Assembly: GCF_018388465.1 (NCBI RefSeq)
Contig: NZ_CP074404.1
Span: forward strand, 2,666,001-2,730,000
DNA: 64,000 bases
Source: Cellulomonas fengjieae
Lineage (GTDB): Bacteria > Actinomycetota > Actinomycetes > Actinomycetales > Cellulomonadaceae
Direction of reading: 5' to 3'
Of the stretch, positions 17,231-25,465 are shown in pieces. The notes under the pieces were generated by a model that was not told the DNA's origin, searched no databases, and saw only the letters and a program-made list of their open reading frames with translations. Each line of letters starts with the position of its first letter. The stretch's first letter is position 1. The position numbers and the translations under genes are program-made.

Positions 17231-18222
17231 GCTGCTGCCTCCTCGTCGGTGGTTCCGGTCGGGTGCGCGCCCTCGTCGCGCAGGCTGCGGCCGGTGAGGG
17301 CCAGGAACACGTCGTCGAGCGTGGGCCGCACGGCGAGCGCCTCGAGCAGGGGCGCGCCCGCCGCGGACGCGGCCAGCACCAGCTCGGGCACCGCCCCGGC
17401 CGCGTCGGACACGCGCGCGTCGATCCGGTTGCCGTCGACGGTGACGTCGCGCGCACCGGGCAGCGCGCCCACCAGACCGGCCACCCGCGCCGCGTTCCCG
17501 CCGGGGGCCACGCGCACCACCACGCGGTCACCGGCGAGCGTGCGCTTGAGTCCGTCCGCGGTGTCGTCGGCGATCACCTGGCCGTGGTCGACCACGACGA
17601 CCCGCTCGGCCATGGTGTCGGCCTCGTCGAGGTAGTGGGTGGTGAGCACGATCGTCATGTCGTGCTCGGACCGCAGCCGCGCGATGTGCTCCCAGAGGTT
17701 CGCGCGGTTGTGCGGGTCGAGTCCTGTGGTGGGCTCGTCCAGGAACAGCAGCCGCGGCGCGTGCACCAGGCCGAGCGCGACGTCGAGCCTGCGGCGCTGG
17801 CCGCCGGACAGGTCGGCCACCTTGCGCGTGGCCAGCGCGGTCAGGTCGAGCGCGTCGAGCAGCTCCCCCGTCCGCCGACGGGCCGACGCCCGATCGAGCC
17901 CGTAGACCTGGCCCTGCGTGGTGAGCTCGTCACACGCGCGCTGCTGGTGCCCGGCGCCGTTGCCCTGCCCGACGTAGCCGATGTGTCGACGGACGTTCGC
18001 CGGGTCCGCGACGACGTCGATGCCCCCGACGGTCGCCGTGCCGGAGGTCGGGCGGATCAGCGTGGTGAGCATGCGCATCGTCGTCGACTTCCCGGCGCCG
18101 TTGGGGCCGAGCACCGCCACCAGCTCCCCGGGTGCGATGTCGAGGTCGATACCGCGCACGGCGTGCACGGTCTCCGTCCGGCTCACCGCGAAGTCCTTGG
18201 TGAGGCCTCTGGTCTGGATCAT
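17227..18222 (-). CDS. ABC transporter ATP-binding protein (DrrA-like)
   Basis: A 331-residue ATPase with Walker A GPNGAGKST (39-47), signature LSGGQRRRL near 140, Walker B LLFLDEPTTGLDP and the H-loop LTTHYLDEAD. The C-terminal 100 residues match the DrrA-type extension. It drives the ABC-2 exporter encoded by the overlapping downstream permease gene. A WYL-domain regulator is transcribed divergently 86 bases away and a 7-base inverted repeat lies between them, which suggests local control. Confidence 0.9.
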   Translation of the reverse strand: MIQTRGLTKDFAVSRTETVHAVRGIDLDIAPGELVAVLGPNGAGKSTTMRMLTTLIRPTSGTATVGGIDVVADPANVRRHIGYVGQGNGAGHQQRACDELTTQGQVYGLDRASARRRTGELLDALDLTALATRKVADLSGGQRRRLDVALGLVHAPRLLFLDEPTTGLDPHNRANLWEHIARLRSEHDMTIVLTTHYLDEADTMAERVVVVDHGQVIADDTADGLKRTLAGDRVVVRVAPGGNAARVAGLVGALPGARDVTVDGNRIDARVSDAAGAVPELVLAASAAGAPLLEALAVRPTLDDVFLALTGRSLRDEGAHPTGTTDEEAAA

Positions 18223-18264
18223 GGGTTCTCCCTCGTGAGTGGGTGCGGCACCAGCCTGTCGTTG

Positions 18265-18289
18265 GTAGCGGTCAGGCTTTGTCCGCTAC
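18265..18289. promoter_or_regulatory. Inverted repeat in the exporter/WYL regulator divergent promoter
   Basis: GTAGCGG at 18265-18271 and CCGCTAC at 18283-18289 are perfect reverse complements separated by 11 bases (18 centre to centre). The position, 20 bases before the regulator start and 43 before the exporter start, suits an operator for the WYL protein. Confidence 0.45.
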
Positions 18290-18308
18290 TGCGTGCGATC
18301 CTGGCGAC

Positions 18309-19268
18309 ATGTCCACGCCGGCCTCTCGTCTGCTCTCCCTCCTGTCGCTGCTGCAGGCCCGGCGTGACTGGCCGGGCGAGGCGCTCGCCGACCGCCTCGG
18401 GGTGAGCCCCCGCACGGTCCGGCGCGATGTCGACCGCCTGCGCGAGCTGGGTTACCCGGTGCACGCGACCAAGGGACCCGATGGCGGCTACCGGCTCGAG
18501 GCGGGCACGCAGATGCCACCGCTCCTGCTCGACGATGAGCAGGCCGTGGCGCTCGTCGTCGCCCTGCAGACCACGTCCAGCGGGGTGGCGGGGGTCGACG
18601 AGGCCGCCCTGCGCGCGCTCGCCACGCTCCGCCAGGTCATGCCCGCGCGGCTGCGCGCAGCGGCCGACGCCCTCCAGGTCACCGCCGTCGCCAGCGCAAG
18701 CCGCCATCCGGAGGTGGACCAGCACGTGCTGCTGACCGTCGGATCGGCCGTACGTGCTCGTGAGGTGCTGCGGTTCGACTACGTCGGCGGTGGCGACACC
18801 GGACCCCGCGGGCCCCGCCGGGCCGAGGCGCATCACCTGGTCACGTGGGGCGGGCGCTGGTACCTGGTCGGCTTCGACCTGGACCGCGCGGACTGGCGGA
18901 CCTTCCGCGTCGACAAGATGACGCCCAAGACCGGATCCGGCCCGCGCTTCGCACCCCGAGAGCTCCCCGCCGCCGATGTCGCCGCCTTCGTGGCGCAGAG
19001 GTTCACCACGATCAACCCCTGGCCGTGCCGGGGCGAGGCGGAGGTCGACATGCCCGCGTCCGAGCTCGCCCGGTGGGCCGGCCCGGGCGCCCTGGTCGAG
19101 GCCCTCGGCGAGAACCGGTCGCGCGTCGCGCTGAGCGCCTGGTCCTGGGACGGGGTGGCCTCGACGTTCGCCATGTTCGGTGTGCCCCTGCGGGTGCTCG
19201 GCCCGCCCGAGCTGGTCGACGCGATGCACCGCCTGGCGGACCGCGCCACCGCCGCTGTGGACCGCTGA
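18309..19268 (+). CDS. WYL-domain transcriptional regulator (YafY family)
   Basis: A 319-residue regulator with an N-terminal HTH_11 winged helix (LADRLGVSPRTVRRDVDRL, residues about 25-43), the linker GYPVHATKGPDGGYRLEAG, and a WYL domain (about 140-215, with WGGRWYLVGFDLDRADWRTF) plus the WCX C-terminal part. WYL proteins usually sense a ligand or nucleic acid and often control the adjacent gene; here a drug-type exporter is divergent. The ATG at 18309 starts the conserved N-terminus. Confidence 0.88.
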   Translation: MSTPASRLLSLLSLLQARRDWPGEALADRLGVSPRTVRRDVDRLRELGYPVHATKGPDGGYRLEAGTQMPPLLLDDEQAVALVVALQTTSSGVAGVDEAALRALATLRQVMPARLRAAADALQVTAVASASRHPEVDQHVLLTVGSAVRAREVLRFDYVGGGDTGPRGPRRAEAHHLVTWGGRWYLVGFDLDRADWRTFRVDKMTPKTGSGPRFAPRELPAADVAAFVAQRFTTINPWPCRGEAEVDMPASELARWAGPGALVEALGENRSRVALSAWSWDGVASTFAMFGVPLRVLGPPELVDAMHRLADRATAAVDR

Positions 19269-19282
19269 CAGGCACCGCCGGA

Positions 19283-19348
19283 CCGGACGCGCCGTCTGCG
19301 GGGGCGTCCGGGCCTGGCGCGGTGCGCGGGTGGCGGACCTCCGCGCAC
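19283..19348. terminator. Two consecutive hairpins between convergent genes
   Basis: CCGGACGC (19283-19290) pairs with GCGTCCGG (19304-19311), and GTGCGCGG (19322-19329) pairs with CCGCGCAC (19341-19348). They fill the 85 bases between the WYL regulator and the HNH gene, which end facing each other. Confidence 0.5.
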
Positions 19349-19353
19349 GGGCG

Positions 19354-21135
19354 TCAGGCGTCGGGACGGTGACCCTCGGGTGCGTTGACGGTGAGGCCAC
19401 GGGTGTTGCGGAACACGTACCGCATCGGCTCGCGGCCGACGGGCTCGGCCAGCACACCACCACCGCGCCCGTCGGGCCTGCCCCGCTCACCGCGTCCGCG
19501 TTCGTTGGGCTCGCCCTGCTGACCAGCGCCACGCGCGGCGGGCTCGACCCGCTGACCACCGCCACGCGCGGCGGGTTCACCCCGCTCACCACCACCACGC
19601 GCGGCAGGCTCGCTCCACTCACCGCCGCCGTGCGCGTCGGGGGTGCTCTGCTCTCCGACGTCCCCACCGTCGCCGCGTGCCGCAGCCGCAGCCGCTGCCT
19701 CGGTGCGTTGTCGTCTGGTCCAGCCCGGGGGCTTTTCCTGGCGGTGGATGCTCAGGTGCAGTCGGTGGACCTCGCTGTGGTGGAACCGGCACAACAGGGC
19801 GGCATTGGCCACCGACGTCGGGCCGGCATCGCGGCCCCACCAGCGCACGTGGTGGACCTCGCAGCGGGAGGCGTGCTGTTCGCACCCGTTCCACACGCAC
19901 TGCCCGTCCCGGGCGACCACCGCCCGGCGTTGCGCGGTGCTGAACAACCGCTTGGTGCGGCCCACGTCCAGGGGCAGGCCTTCGGCGGACATGACGATCC
20001 GGGTGAGGTCGGCCTGGCACAGCACCCGGGCCAGCTCGGACATCGCCACCGGGGTGCCGTCCTCCAACGTCGCCGGCGCCACCGTCCCCCACGGCAAGGT
20101 GATCGGCGGGGCCACCACGTCGGCCCCGGCCCGCTCGTGGGCGATCAGCTCCGCGACCGTCTCGGCCGGCACGAGCAACGACACGTGCGGACGACCCACG
20201 GTCCCGGACCCGCCAGCAGCACCGCCCGCGCCCGTCGCGCCGCCCCTCCCACCCACACCGGTACCCGCAGCCTCGCCCGCACCAACGCCAGCGCGCGCAC
20301 CCACACCCGCACCGGCAGCTGCACCGGCACCAGCGCCGGCGCCTGCACCGGCAGGTGCCGTGGCGGACCGCTCCCCTGCGCCCGGGCCGGTTCCGGCGCA
20401 GGCCTTCTCCGCGAGCATGGTCAACGCGTCGGCGCTGGCTTGGGCTGGGGAGCGGGTGTGGTCGCCGAACTGGCCCATCGCGTCCAACGCCACCCGCAGG
20501 CTCTCTCCGGCGACCCGGTCCAGGCGGCCCTTGAGGAACACCCCGTCAGGTTGGGCGGACAGGGTGAAGAACCGTTCCCGGTACTGCCGGTCGTGCTCGC
20601 CCTGCACCCCGGCGGGGTCCTGGGTGGCCACGAACCGGGCCAACGCCCGGGCGAAGTCCGGCGCGGACCGGGTCCGGGCCATCGCCAGCACCGCCTGCTG
20701 GGTGTCCGGGGCACGCAGGACAGACGCGACCTGCGGGGACGCGGTCGCGGCGACCCGGGCGAGGGCATTCAGGTGCGGCAACGGCACCGACCCCTCCCGC
20801 ACCCCCGCAGCCACCACCGGCATCGAGACCAACGCGTCGGCCTGACGCACCTGCCGGGTCGCCTCACCGATCCCCGCCCGGGAGACCCGGGCGTGCGCGG
20901 CCTCGAACGAGCGGTCCCCGGGGCGGCGCACGGTGTCCCCGGCCTGACGGTCGGCGACCAGCAGGTGCGCCCGCGCCTCGGCCAACGCAGCCTCACCGGC
21001 CCGCACCGCGGCCAACGCCTCAGCACGCTCCGCAGCGCTCCAGGCGGCGCTGGCCCGGGACACGGCAGCCAGATCGGCGGCGGCGTCGCGCACCCGCGCC
21101 GTCACCTCACCGACCCGCACCACCGTATCGAACAT
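19354..21135 (-). CDS. DUF222 and HNH endonuclease domain protein with two low-complexity regions
   Basis: A 593-residue protein of the actinobacterial DUF222/HNH family (the 13E12 repeat type of mycobacteria). DUF222 covers about 20-330, split by a Gly/Ala-rich stretch (about 258-306). The HNH motif is near 440-475: CVWNGCEQHASRCEVHHVRW, then NAALLCRFHHSEVH, with zinc-type cysteines and the catalytic histidines intact. The C-terminal tail (about 500-570) is made of 11-residue repeats rich in Glu, Pro, Arg and Gly. HNH proteins cut DNA; the role of this family is not established. The ATG at 21135 starts in an AT-richer promoter-like stretch; the frame runs open further upstream without homology. 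Confidence 0.85.
   Translation of the reverse strand: MFDTVVRVGEVTARVRDAAADLAAVSRASAAWSAAERAEALAAVRAGEAALAEARAHLLVADRQAGDTVRRPGDRSFEAAHARVSRAGIGEATRQVRQADALVSMPVVAAGVREGSVPLPHLNALARVAATASPQVASVLRAPDTQQAVLAMARTRSAPDFARALARFVATQDPAGVQGEHDRQYRERFFTLSAQPDGVFLKGRLDRVAGESLRVALDAMGQFGDHTRSPAQASADALTMLAEKACAGTGPGAGERSATAPAGAGAGAGAGAAAGAGVGARAGVGAGEAAGTGVGGRGGATGAGGAAGGSGTVGRPHVSLLVPAETVAELIAHERAGADVVAPPITLPWGTVAPATLEDGTPVAMSELARVLCQADLTRIVMSAEGLPLDVGRTKRLFSTAQRRAVVARDGQCVWNGCEQHASRCEVHHVRWWGRDAGPTSVANAALLCRFHHSEVHRLHLSIHRQEKPPGWTRRQRTEAAAAAAARGDGGDVGEQSTPDAHGGGEWSEPAARGGGERGEPAARGGGQRVEPAARGAGQQGEPNERGRGERGRPDGRGGGVLAEPVGREPMRYVFRNTRGLTVNAPEGHRPDA
19494..19626. repeat. 33-base tandem repeats in the HNH gene tail
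   Basis: About four degenerate copies with a 33-base period (for example units starting at 19527, 19560 and 19593, each opening with a version of CGCCACGCGCGGCGGG). They encode 11-residue repeats around the peptide EPAARGGG. Confidence 0.75.
20230..20376. repeat. Gly/Ala low-complexity coding repeat in the HNH gene
   Basis: Short CACCGG- and GCGCCC-type units encode a run of alternating Gly and Ala (with scattered Val, Arg and Thr) that interrupts the DUF222 domain. Confidence 0.7.
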
Positions 21136-21238
21136 ACGTGCGATTCTACTCGAACCGAACACCCGGATCAATGCTCTGACCTGCACAAACATATCCACAG
21201 GCAGCACCACCGAGCCGCCCACAGCCCGGGCCAGCCGG

Positions 21239-21844
21239 TCACGCCGACGTGACCTCCAGTGCCGGCCGCCGCGGGTCGTCCACGTGCACCACCACGTCGG
21301 CGACGCTGCCCGGCAGCACCTCCTCGTCGTACCGAGCGAAGGCCGCCAGCGCCCAGGCGTCCCCCGGCGCGGTCGTGCGAGCCAGCGTCGACGGCCGCAC
21401 GGCCAGGTGCACCGTGAGGTCGGCGTCGAGCCAGCGCCCGAGCAGCAGGGCCCCGTCCAGGACGAGGACGGCGCGATCGGGTGCGTGCTCGACCGCCGCC
21501 CGGGTCGAGCGATCCGCCACGGCGTCCCAGAGCGTCGGTAGGTACCGACCGGTCTCAATGAAGGGGTCGAGCACCTCGCGCGCGAGCGCCCCCACGTCCA
21601 GCCGGTCCTCGAGATAGGCGTCCGGGTCCCGTCGCCCACGCTCATACCGGACGGACGCGGGCCGCACGAAGTCGTCGGCGTGGACGCGCACCACCGGGCG
21701 CCCGAGCCCGCGCAGCGGCTCGACGAGGGCGTCGGCGAGCGCGCCGGGTCGCGTCTGCGGTGCACCGTCGACGAGCACGCGCACTCTGCCCTCGTGCGCG
21801 TCGACCAGGCGCACGAGCCGGTCGACGAGCACGTCGGGGGTCAC
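21239..21844 (-). CDS. Uridine kinase-like protein lacking a canonical Walker A lysine
   Basis: A 201-residue protein that resembles actinobacterial uridine kinase-family proteins: VHADDFVRPASVRYERG near 60, the DPDAYLEDRLDVGALAREVL segment, VLVLDGALLLGR near 137 and LAVRPSTLART near 158. Where active members have GxxxxGK(S/T), this one reads DGAPQTRPGALADAL (residues 26-40), with no lysine, so nucleotide phosphorylation is doubtful. GTG at 21844 begins 8 bases after the MscS stop, so the two are probably one transcript. Confidence 0.7.
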   Translation of the reverse strand: MTPDVLVDRLVRLVDAHEGRVRVLVDGAPQTRPGALADALVEPLRGLGRPVVRVHADDFVRPASVRYERGRRDPDAYLEDRLDVGALAREVLDPFIETGRYLPTLWDAVADRSTRAAVEHAPDRAVLVLDGALLLGRWLDADLTVHLAVRPSTLARTTAPGDAWALAAFARYDEEVLPGSVADVVVHVDDPRRPALEVTSA

Positions 21845-21852
21845 CGGCTGGA

Positions 21853-23157
21853 TCAGGGGTGCCGGCCCTCCCCGTGGTCCTCGGCGCTCTGCTCGCGCTC
21901 GTCGATGACCTCCTGCCCCGGCCCGGAGAAATGCCGTGACCGCTCCACGGCGTCGATGCTGCCCGTGAACAGGCGTGCGTCCCGGTTCCCGGTGAACAGC
22001 GTCTGGGTGTCGTCCGGTGACCACGCCCTCGGGGCGGGAAGGGTCCGCGGCTGCGTGGCCTCCGGACGGGCACGCGGGGCCTCGGGCTTCGCCCCCTCCC
22101 AGCGCGTCTTGGGCAGGCCCTGCGGTGCCTCGCGCTGGAGCCAGCTCACCAGGCCTTCGCGCACGTAGCAGCGCAGGTCGAAGAGGGTCGGCGCGTCGAC
22201 CGCGCTGGCCAGCGCGCGGATGCGGACGAGCCCGCCGACGGCGTCCGTGACCTGCAGGATGCCGACGCGACGGTCCCACAGGTCGGTGTCCTGCAGCAGG
22301 CGCGTCAGCTCCGTCCGCATGTCCTCGACCGGGATCTCCCAGTCGACGTCGAGCTCGACCGTGCCCAGCAGGTCGGCCGCACGGCGGGTCCAGTTCTCGA
22401 ACGGCGTGGTCGTGAAGTACGTGGACGGCAGGATGAGCCGCCGGTCGTCCCAGATGTGCAGGACGATGTAGGTCAGCGTGATCTCCTCGATGCGACCCCA
22501 CTGGTCGTCCACGATCACCACGTCGTCCACGCGGATCGCGTCGGTGAACGCGAGCTGCAGCCCGGCGAACACGTTGGCGAGCGAGCTCTGCGCCGCGAGA
22601 CCGGCGACGATCGAGATGACACCCGCCGACGCCAGGAGGCTCGCTCCGACCGCTCGTGCGGAGGGGAAGGTCAGCAGGATCGCCGCGAGGGCGCACAGGA
22701 CCAGGACCGCCACCGTGATGCGTCGGAGCACCTGGATCTGCGTGCGGACGCGGCGCGCGTGCCGGTTGTCGGCCACGTCGATCCGGTACCGCTGGAGGGC
22801 CGCGTCCTCGAGCACGAAGGCGAGGCTCCCGATGAGCCAGGTGATGGTGCAGATGAACGCGATCAGCAGGACGTGACCGACCGCGCGGGTCCACTCGGCC
22901 GTCTCCGTGCTCACCCGCAGGGCGATGCCGATCGCGACGACCAGCAGGACCGCACGCATCGGCTTGCGGGACCGCCGGGTGAGGTCCGCCGCGACCGCCG
23001 ACCTGCGCGCGATCCGCCGGACCACCACGCCGATGAGCGTCGCCGTGACGAACGCGGCCACGACGGCCGCGAGCAGCGCGGCCACGGGGACCACGACCCC
23101 CTGGACGCCGTCCGAGACGGAGTCGTCGACGACGCCGGGGTTCAGGAGAGGCAGCAC
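21853..23157 (-). CDS. Mechanosensitive ion channel family protein (MscS)
   Basis: About 434 residues. Four or five transmembrane segments occupy the first 240 residues; the pore helix and beta domain follow (ASAGVISIVAGLAAQSSLAN, then VDDVVIVDDQWGRIEEITLT and LPSTYFTTTPFENWT). The C-terminal 100 residues are charged and rich in Pro and Arg. The channel would relieve osmotic pressure. The start is uncertain: GTG at 23157 (close to GAGAG) and GTG at 23175 are the best choices; longer versions run through a perfect hairpin at 23190-23220 and are unlikely. Confidence 0.82.
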   Translation of the reverse strand: MLPLLNPGVVDDSVSDGVQGVVVPVAALLAAVVAAFVTATLIGVVVRRIARRSAVAADLTRRSRKPMRAVLLVVAIGIALRVSTETAEWTRAVGHVLLIAFICTITWLIGSLAFVLEDAALQRYRIDVADNRHARRVRTQIQVLRRITVAVLVLCALAAILLTFPSARAVGASLLASAGVISIVAGLAAQSSLANVFAGLQLAFTDAIRVDDVVIVDDQWGRIEEITLTYIVLHIWDDRRLILPSTYFTTTPFENWTRRAADLLGTVELDVDWEIPVEDMRTELTRLLQDTDLWDRRVGILQVTDAVGGLVRIRALASAVDAPTLFDLRCYVREGLVSWLQREAPQGLPKTRWEGAKPEAPRARPEATQPRTLPAPRAWSPDDTQTLFTGNRDARLFTGSIDAVERSRHFSGPGQEVIDEREQSAEDHGEGRHP

Positions 23158-23466
23158 ATCTCTCAGCGTAGGCACGCCCGGACATAGGTGCGCCCCGTCC
23201 CCTTGACGGGGACGGGGCGCCACGGAGAGGCGTCTCGCCGGCACGAGGCTTGGCGCACTCCCTGAACCCTCACGGGCGGTCCGGCTCTCGCCGCGACCCT
23301 CGGCACACAAGGCTTTACTTGCCACCGGCTGGTCGCTCCGGGCTTCCGGTGCGATCAGCTAGGACCTTTCTAGCACCGCCACGCGGGGGGCGCATCCTTT
23401 CCATGGAATTGTCTTCACTTGGCAAAGCGTCCAACCCCCTCCCCGCCACCGAGATCGGAGCAGACC
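23158..23466. other. Divergent intergenic region with a strong hairpin, 309 bases
   Basis: Separates mscS (minus) from alkA (plus) and should contain both promoters. It holds the perfect hairpin at 23190-23220 and a smaller inverted repeat GCTAG/CTAGC around 23357-23375. The stretch 23330-23440 is less GC-rich than its surroundings. I see no tRNA or recognisable riboswitch. Confidence 0.4.
23190..23220. promoter_or_regulatory. Perfect 13-bp inverted repeat upstream of mscS
   Basis: GCGCCCCGTCCCC (23190-23202) and its exact reverse complement (23208-23220) are separated by five bases. It sits 32 bases before the preferred mscS start. It is upstream of both divergent genes, so it is unlikely to be a terminator for either; an operator or 5' leader hairpin is more likely. 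Confidence 0.5.
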
Positions 23467-24297
23467 GTGACCACGGCCCTCGTGCAGCGCCCGTTCGATC
23501 CCGCTCCGGCCCTCGCATCGATCGTCGCCCACGCCGTTCCCGGCGTGGAGACGGTGGACGGCAGCACCGTGCGGCGCGTCGTCCGGTTCGGCGGGGAGCC
23601 TGCGCTCGTCGAGGCGACGCTGCTGCCCGACCGCATCGAGCTGCGCGGTTCGGCCGGCACGCCGGAGGACCTCGTGGCCCTCGCGCACTCGTGGTTCGGC
23701 CTCGGCGACGACCTGGGCGCCGTGCACCACGCGTTCGAGGCCGACCCCGTCCTCGGGCCACTGGTGCGCGCACGCTCCCGCCTGCGGATCCTCGGGCACC
23801 CCGACGGCTTCGAGGCGGCGATGGCCACCGTGCTCGGGCAGCAGGTGTCGCTCGCCGCGGCACGGACGTTCGGGGGCCGGCTCGCCGCCGCCTACGGCAC
23901 GCCCGGGCCGGGCGGGCTCATCGCGTACCCGACGCCGGACCGGCTCGCACGGGCCGACGCCGTGGAGCTGCAGAGCGTCGTCCGGATCACCCACGCCCGC
24001 GCCCGCACCCTGCATGCCGTGGCCGACGCCTGCGCCCGCGGGCTGACCCTGGCACCCGGTTCGCCCGACGCCCGCGCCCGGTTGCTCGAGCTGCCGGGGA
24101 TCGGTCCCTGGACCGCCGACTACCTCGCCCTGCGCGTCCTCGGTGACCGCGACGCCATGCCCATGGGCGACCTGGTGCTCCGCCGCGCCCTCGCGGTCCG
24201 GACGGCGACGGAGGTCACCCGTCTGGCCGAGCAGTGGCGGCCGCTGCGCGCCTTCGCCGCCGTGCACCTCTGGACGGCCACCGCGTACGCGCTCTGA
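23467..24297 (+). CDS. DNA-3-methyladenine glycosylase 2 family protein (AlkA-like)
   Basis: A 276-residue base-excision repair glycosylase that would remove alkylated purines. The AlkA N-domain is at about 5-105; the helix-hairpin-helix LPGIGPWTADYLALRVLGD lies near 203-221, followed by catalytic Asp235 in MPMGDLVL. FEAAMATVLGQQVSL is the typical substrate-side helix. GTG at 23467 is chosen because GGAG is placed 8 bases ahead; an ATG 48 bases earlier lacks this. Together with the ogt-type gene at 15654, the window carries two separate alkylation-repair routes. Confidence 0.88.
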   Translation: MTTALVQRPFDPAPALASIVAHAVPGVETVDGSTVRRVVRFGGEPALVEATLLPDRIELRGSAGTPEDLVALAHSWFGLGDDLGAVHHAFEADPVLGPLVRARSRLRILGHPDGFEAAMATVLGQQVSLAAARTFGGRLAAAYGTPGPGGLIAYPTPDRLARADAVELQSVVRITHARARTLHAVADACARGLTLAPGSPDARARLLELPGIGPWTADYLALRVLGDRDAMPMGDLVLRRALAVRTATEVTRLAEQWRPLRAFAAVHLWTATAYAL

Positions 24298-24358
24298 GCA
24301 GCCACGACGCGTTCCGGTGTCGGCCCGGTCACGATTCGGCCGTGTACGCCCGACCGCC

Positions 24359-24376
24359 GTCACGGTTGGGTCACGG
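24359..24376 (+). promoter_or_regulatory. Direct repeat GTCACGG with 11-base period
   Basis: GTCACGG occurs at 24359-24365 and 24370-24376, with a related GTCACGA at 24328-24334. An 11-base direct repeat is the layout used by OmpR/PhoB-type response regulators. A CTACGGT -10-like element follows at 24402-24408, just before the DUF4349 gene. Confidence 0.35.
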
Positions 24377-24415
24377 CTACCCCGCGACGCTGCCCACGGC
24401 CCTACGGTCACCGCC

Positions 24416-25411
24416 ATGACGCCGACGACGAGCCGCCCACGCAACGTCCGCACGCGTGCCGCCCGACTGGGGGTTGCGGGGATCATCGCGCTGAGCGCCC
24501 TGCTCAGCGCCTGCAGCGCCGGCGACGACGGCGCGAGCGCCGACATGCAGTCCGAAAGCCTCCCGGACTCCGGTGCCGTCGGTGCCGACGAGGGCGGCGG
24601 CGACCAGGGGGCGAGCGCCCAGGCGCCCGAGGGCTCCGTCGCGCCGGCCGCGAGCACGGCCGGCGCCAACCGCCAGGTGGTGCAGACGGGCGACGTCACG
24701 ATGTCGGTCGAGGACCCGCGGTCGGCTGCGGACGCCATCGTGCGGCTCGCGGAGGACGCCGGGGGCAGGATCGACGACCGCGTCGAGCAGGCACAGACCG
24801 AGACCGAGATCGCCACTGCGCAGCTGACGCTCCGGCTCCCCGCAGCGACCGTCTCCTCGACACTCGTCGCGCTGCGCGACCTCGGCGACGTCGAGAAGGT
24901 GAACCTGGCGAAGAAGGACGTGACCGAGGCCGCGCAGGACCTCGACGCCCGCATCCACGCCATGGAGCTCTCGGTGAGCCGCATGACGGCCCTGCTGGCC
25001 ACGGCGACGACGCACGACGACATCGTCGCCGCGGAGGACGCCCTCACGCAGCGGGAGACCGCCCTGGAGCAGCTACGGTCCCAGCGGGCGGGCATCGCCG
25101 AGCAGGTCTCCCTGTCGACGATCCGGGTCGCCCTCGTCGGGCCGGACCTGCCGCCGTACGTCGAGCCGGCGGCCCCGCCCACCGGCCCGCAGTCGTTCGT
25201 CGAGGGTCTGGTCACCGGCTGGGGCTCGCTGGTCGACGTGGTCTCGGGGGGCGCCATCGTGCTGGGCGTCCTCCTGCCGTGGCTCGCGTTCGGGGGGGCC
25301 GTCGGGGCCCTGGCCCTGGCGGGGGTGCGCTGGGTCCGCCGCCGGCGCGGACGGACGGTCGTGCACCCGCTCGCGGCCGGACCGGTGGTGGAGCCGACCC
25401 AGCCGCACTGA
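24416..25411 (+). CDS. DUF4349 domain-containing lipoprotein
   Basis: A 331-residue secreted, lipid-anchored protein: a signal peptide ends in lipobox LLSAC (Cys33), a low-complexity Asp/Gly/Ala linker covers 34-80, and the DUF4349 domain covers about 83-265 (VVQTGDVTMSVEDPRSAADA, later ATVSSTLVALRDLGDVEKV and a coiled-coil region to SLSTIRVALVG). A C-terminal transmembrane helix at about 283-312 is followed by a basic cytoplasmic tail. The function of DUF4349 is not known; its build suggests an envelope role. Confidence 0.85.
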   Translation: MTPTTSRPRNVRTRAARLGVAGIIALSALLSACSAGDDGASADMQSESLPDSGAVGADEGGGDQGASAQAPEGSVAPAASTAGANRQVVQTGDVTMSVEDPRSAADAIVRLAEDAGGRIDDRVEQAQTETEIATAQLTLRLPAATVSSTLVALRDLGDVEKVNLAKKDVTEAAQDLDARIHAMELSVSRMTALLATATTHDDIVAAEDALTQRETALEQLRSQRAGIAEQVSLSTIRVALVGPDLPPYVEPAAPPTGPQSFVEGLVTGWGSLVDVVSGGAIVLGVLLPWLAFGGAVGALALAGVRWVRRRRGRTVVHPLAAGPVVEPTQPH

Positions 25412-25465
25412 CCCACGCGCTGACGATCGCGTATCTGCGCGCGGGGGCCACCCCTCCTCGTCTAG

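Noticed and set aside
19494..19626. A CRISPR-like array from regular 33-base repeats
   Set aside because: The repeats are contiguous, without spacers, and encode an in-frame peptide repeat of the HNH protein.
23290..23400. A tRNA or riboswitch in the less GC-rich stretch before alkA
   Set aside because: No T-loop, acceptor pairing or known riboswitch core was found; only short inverted repeats.
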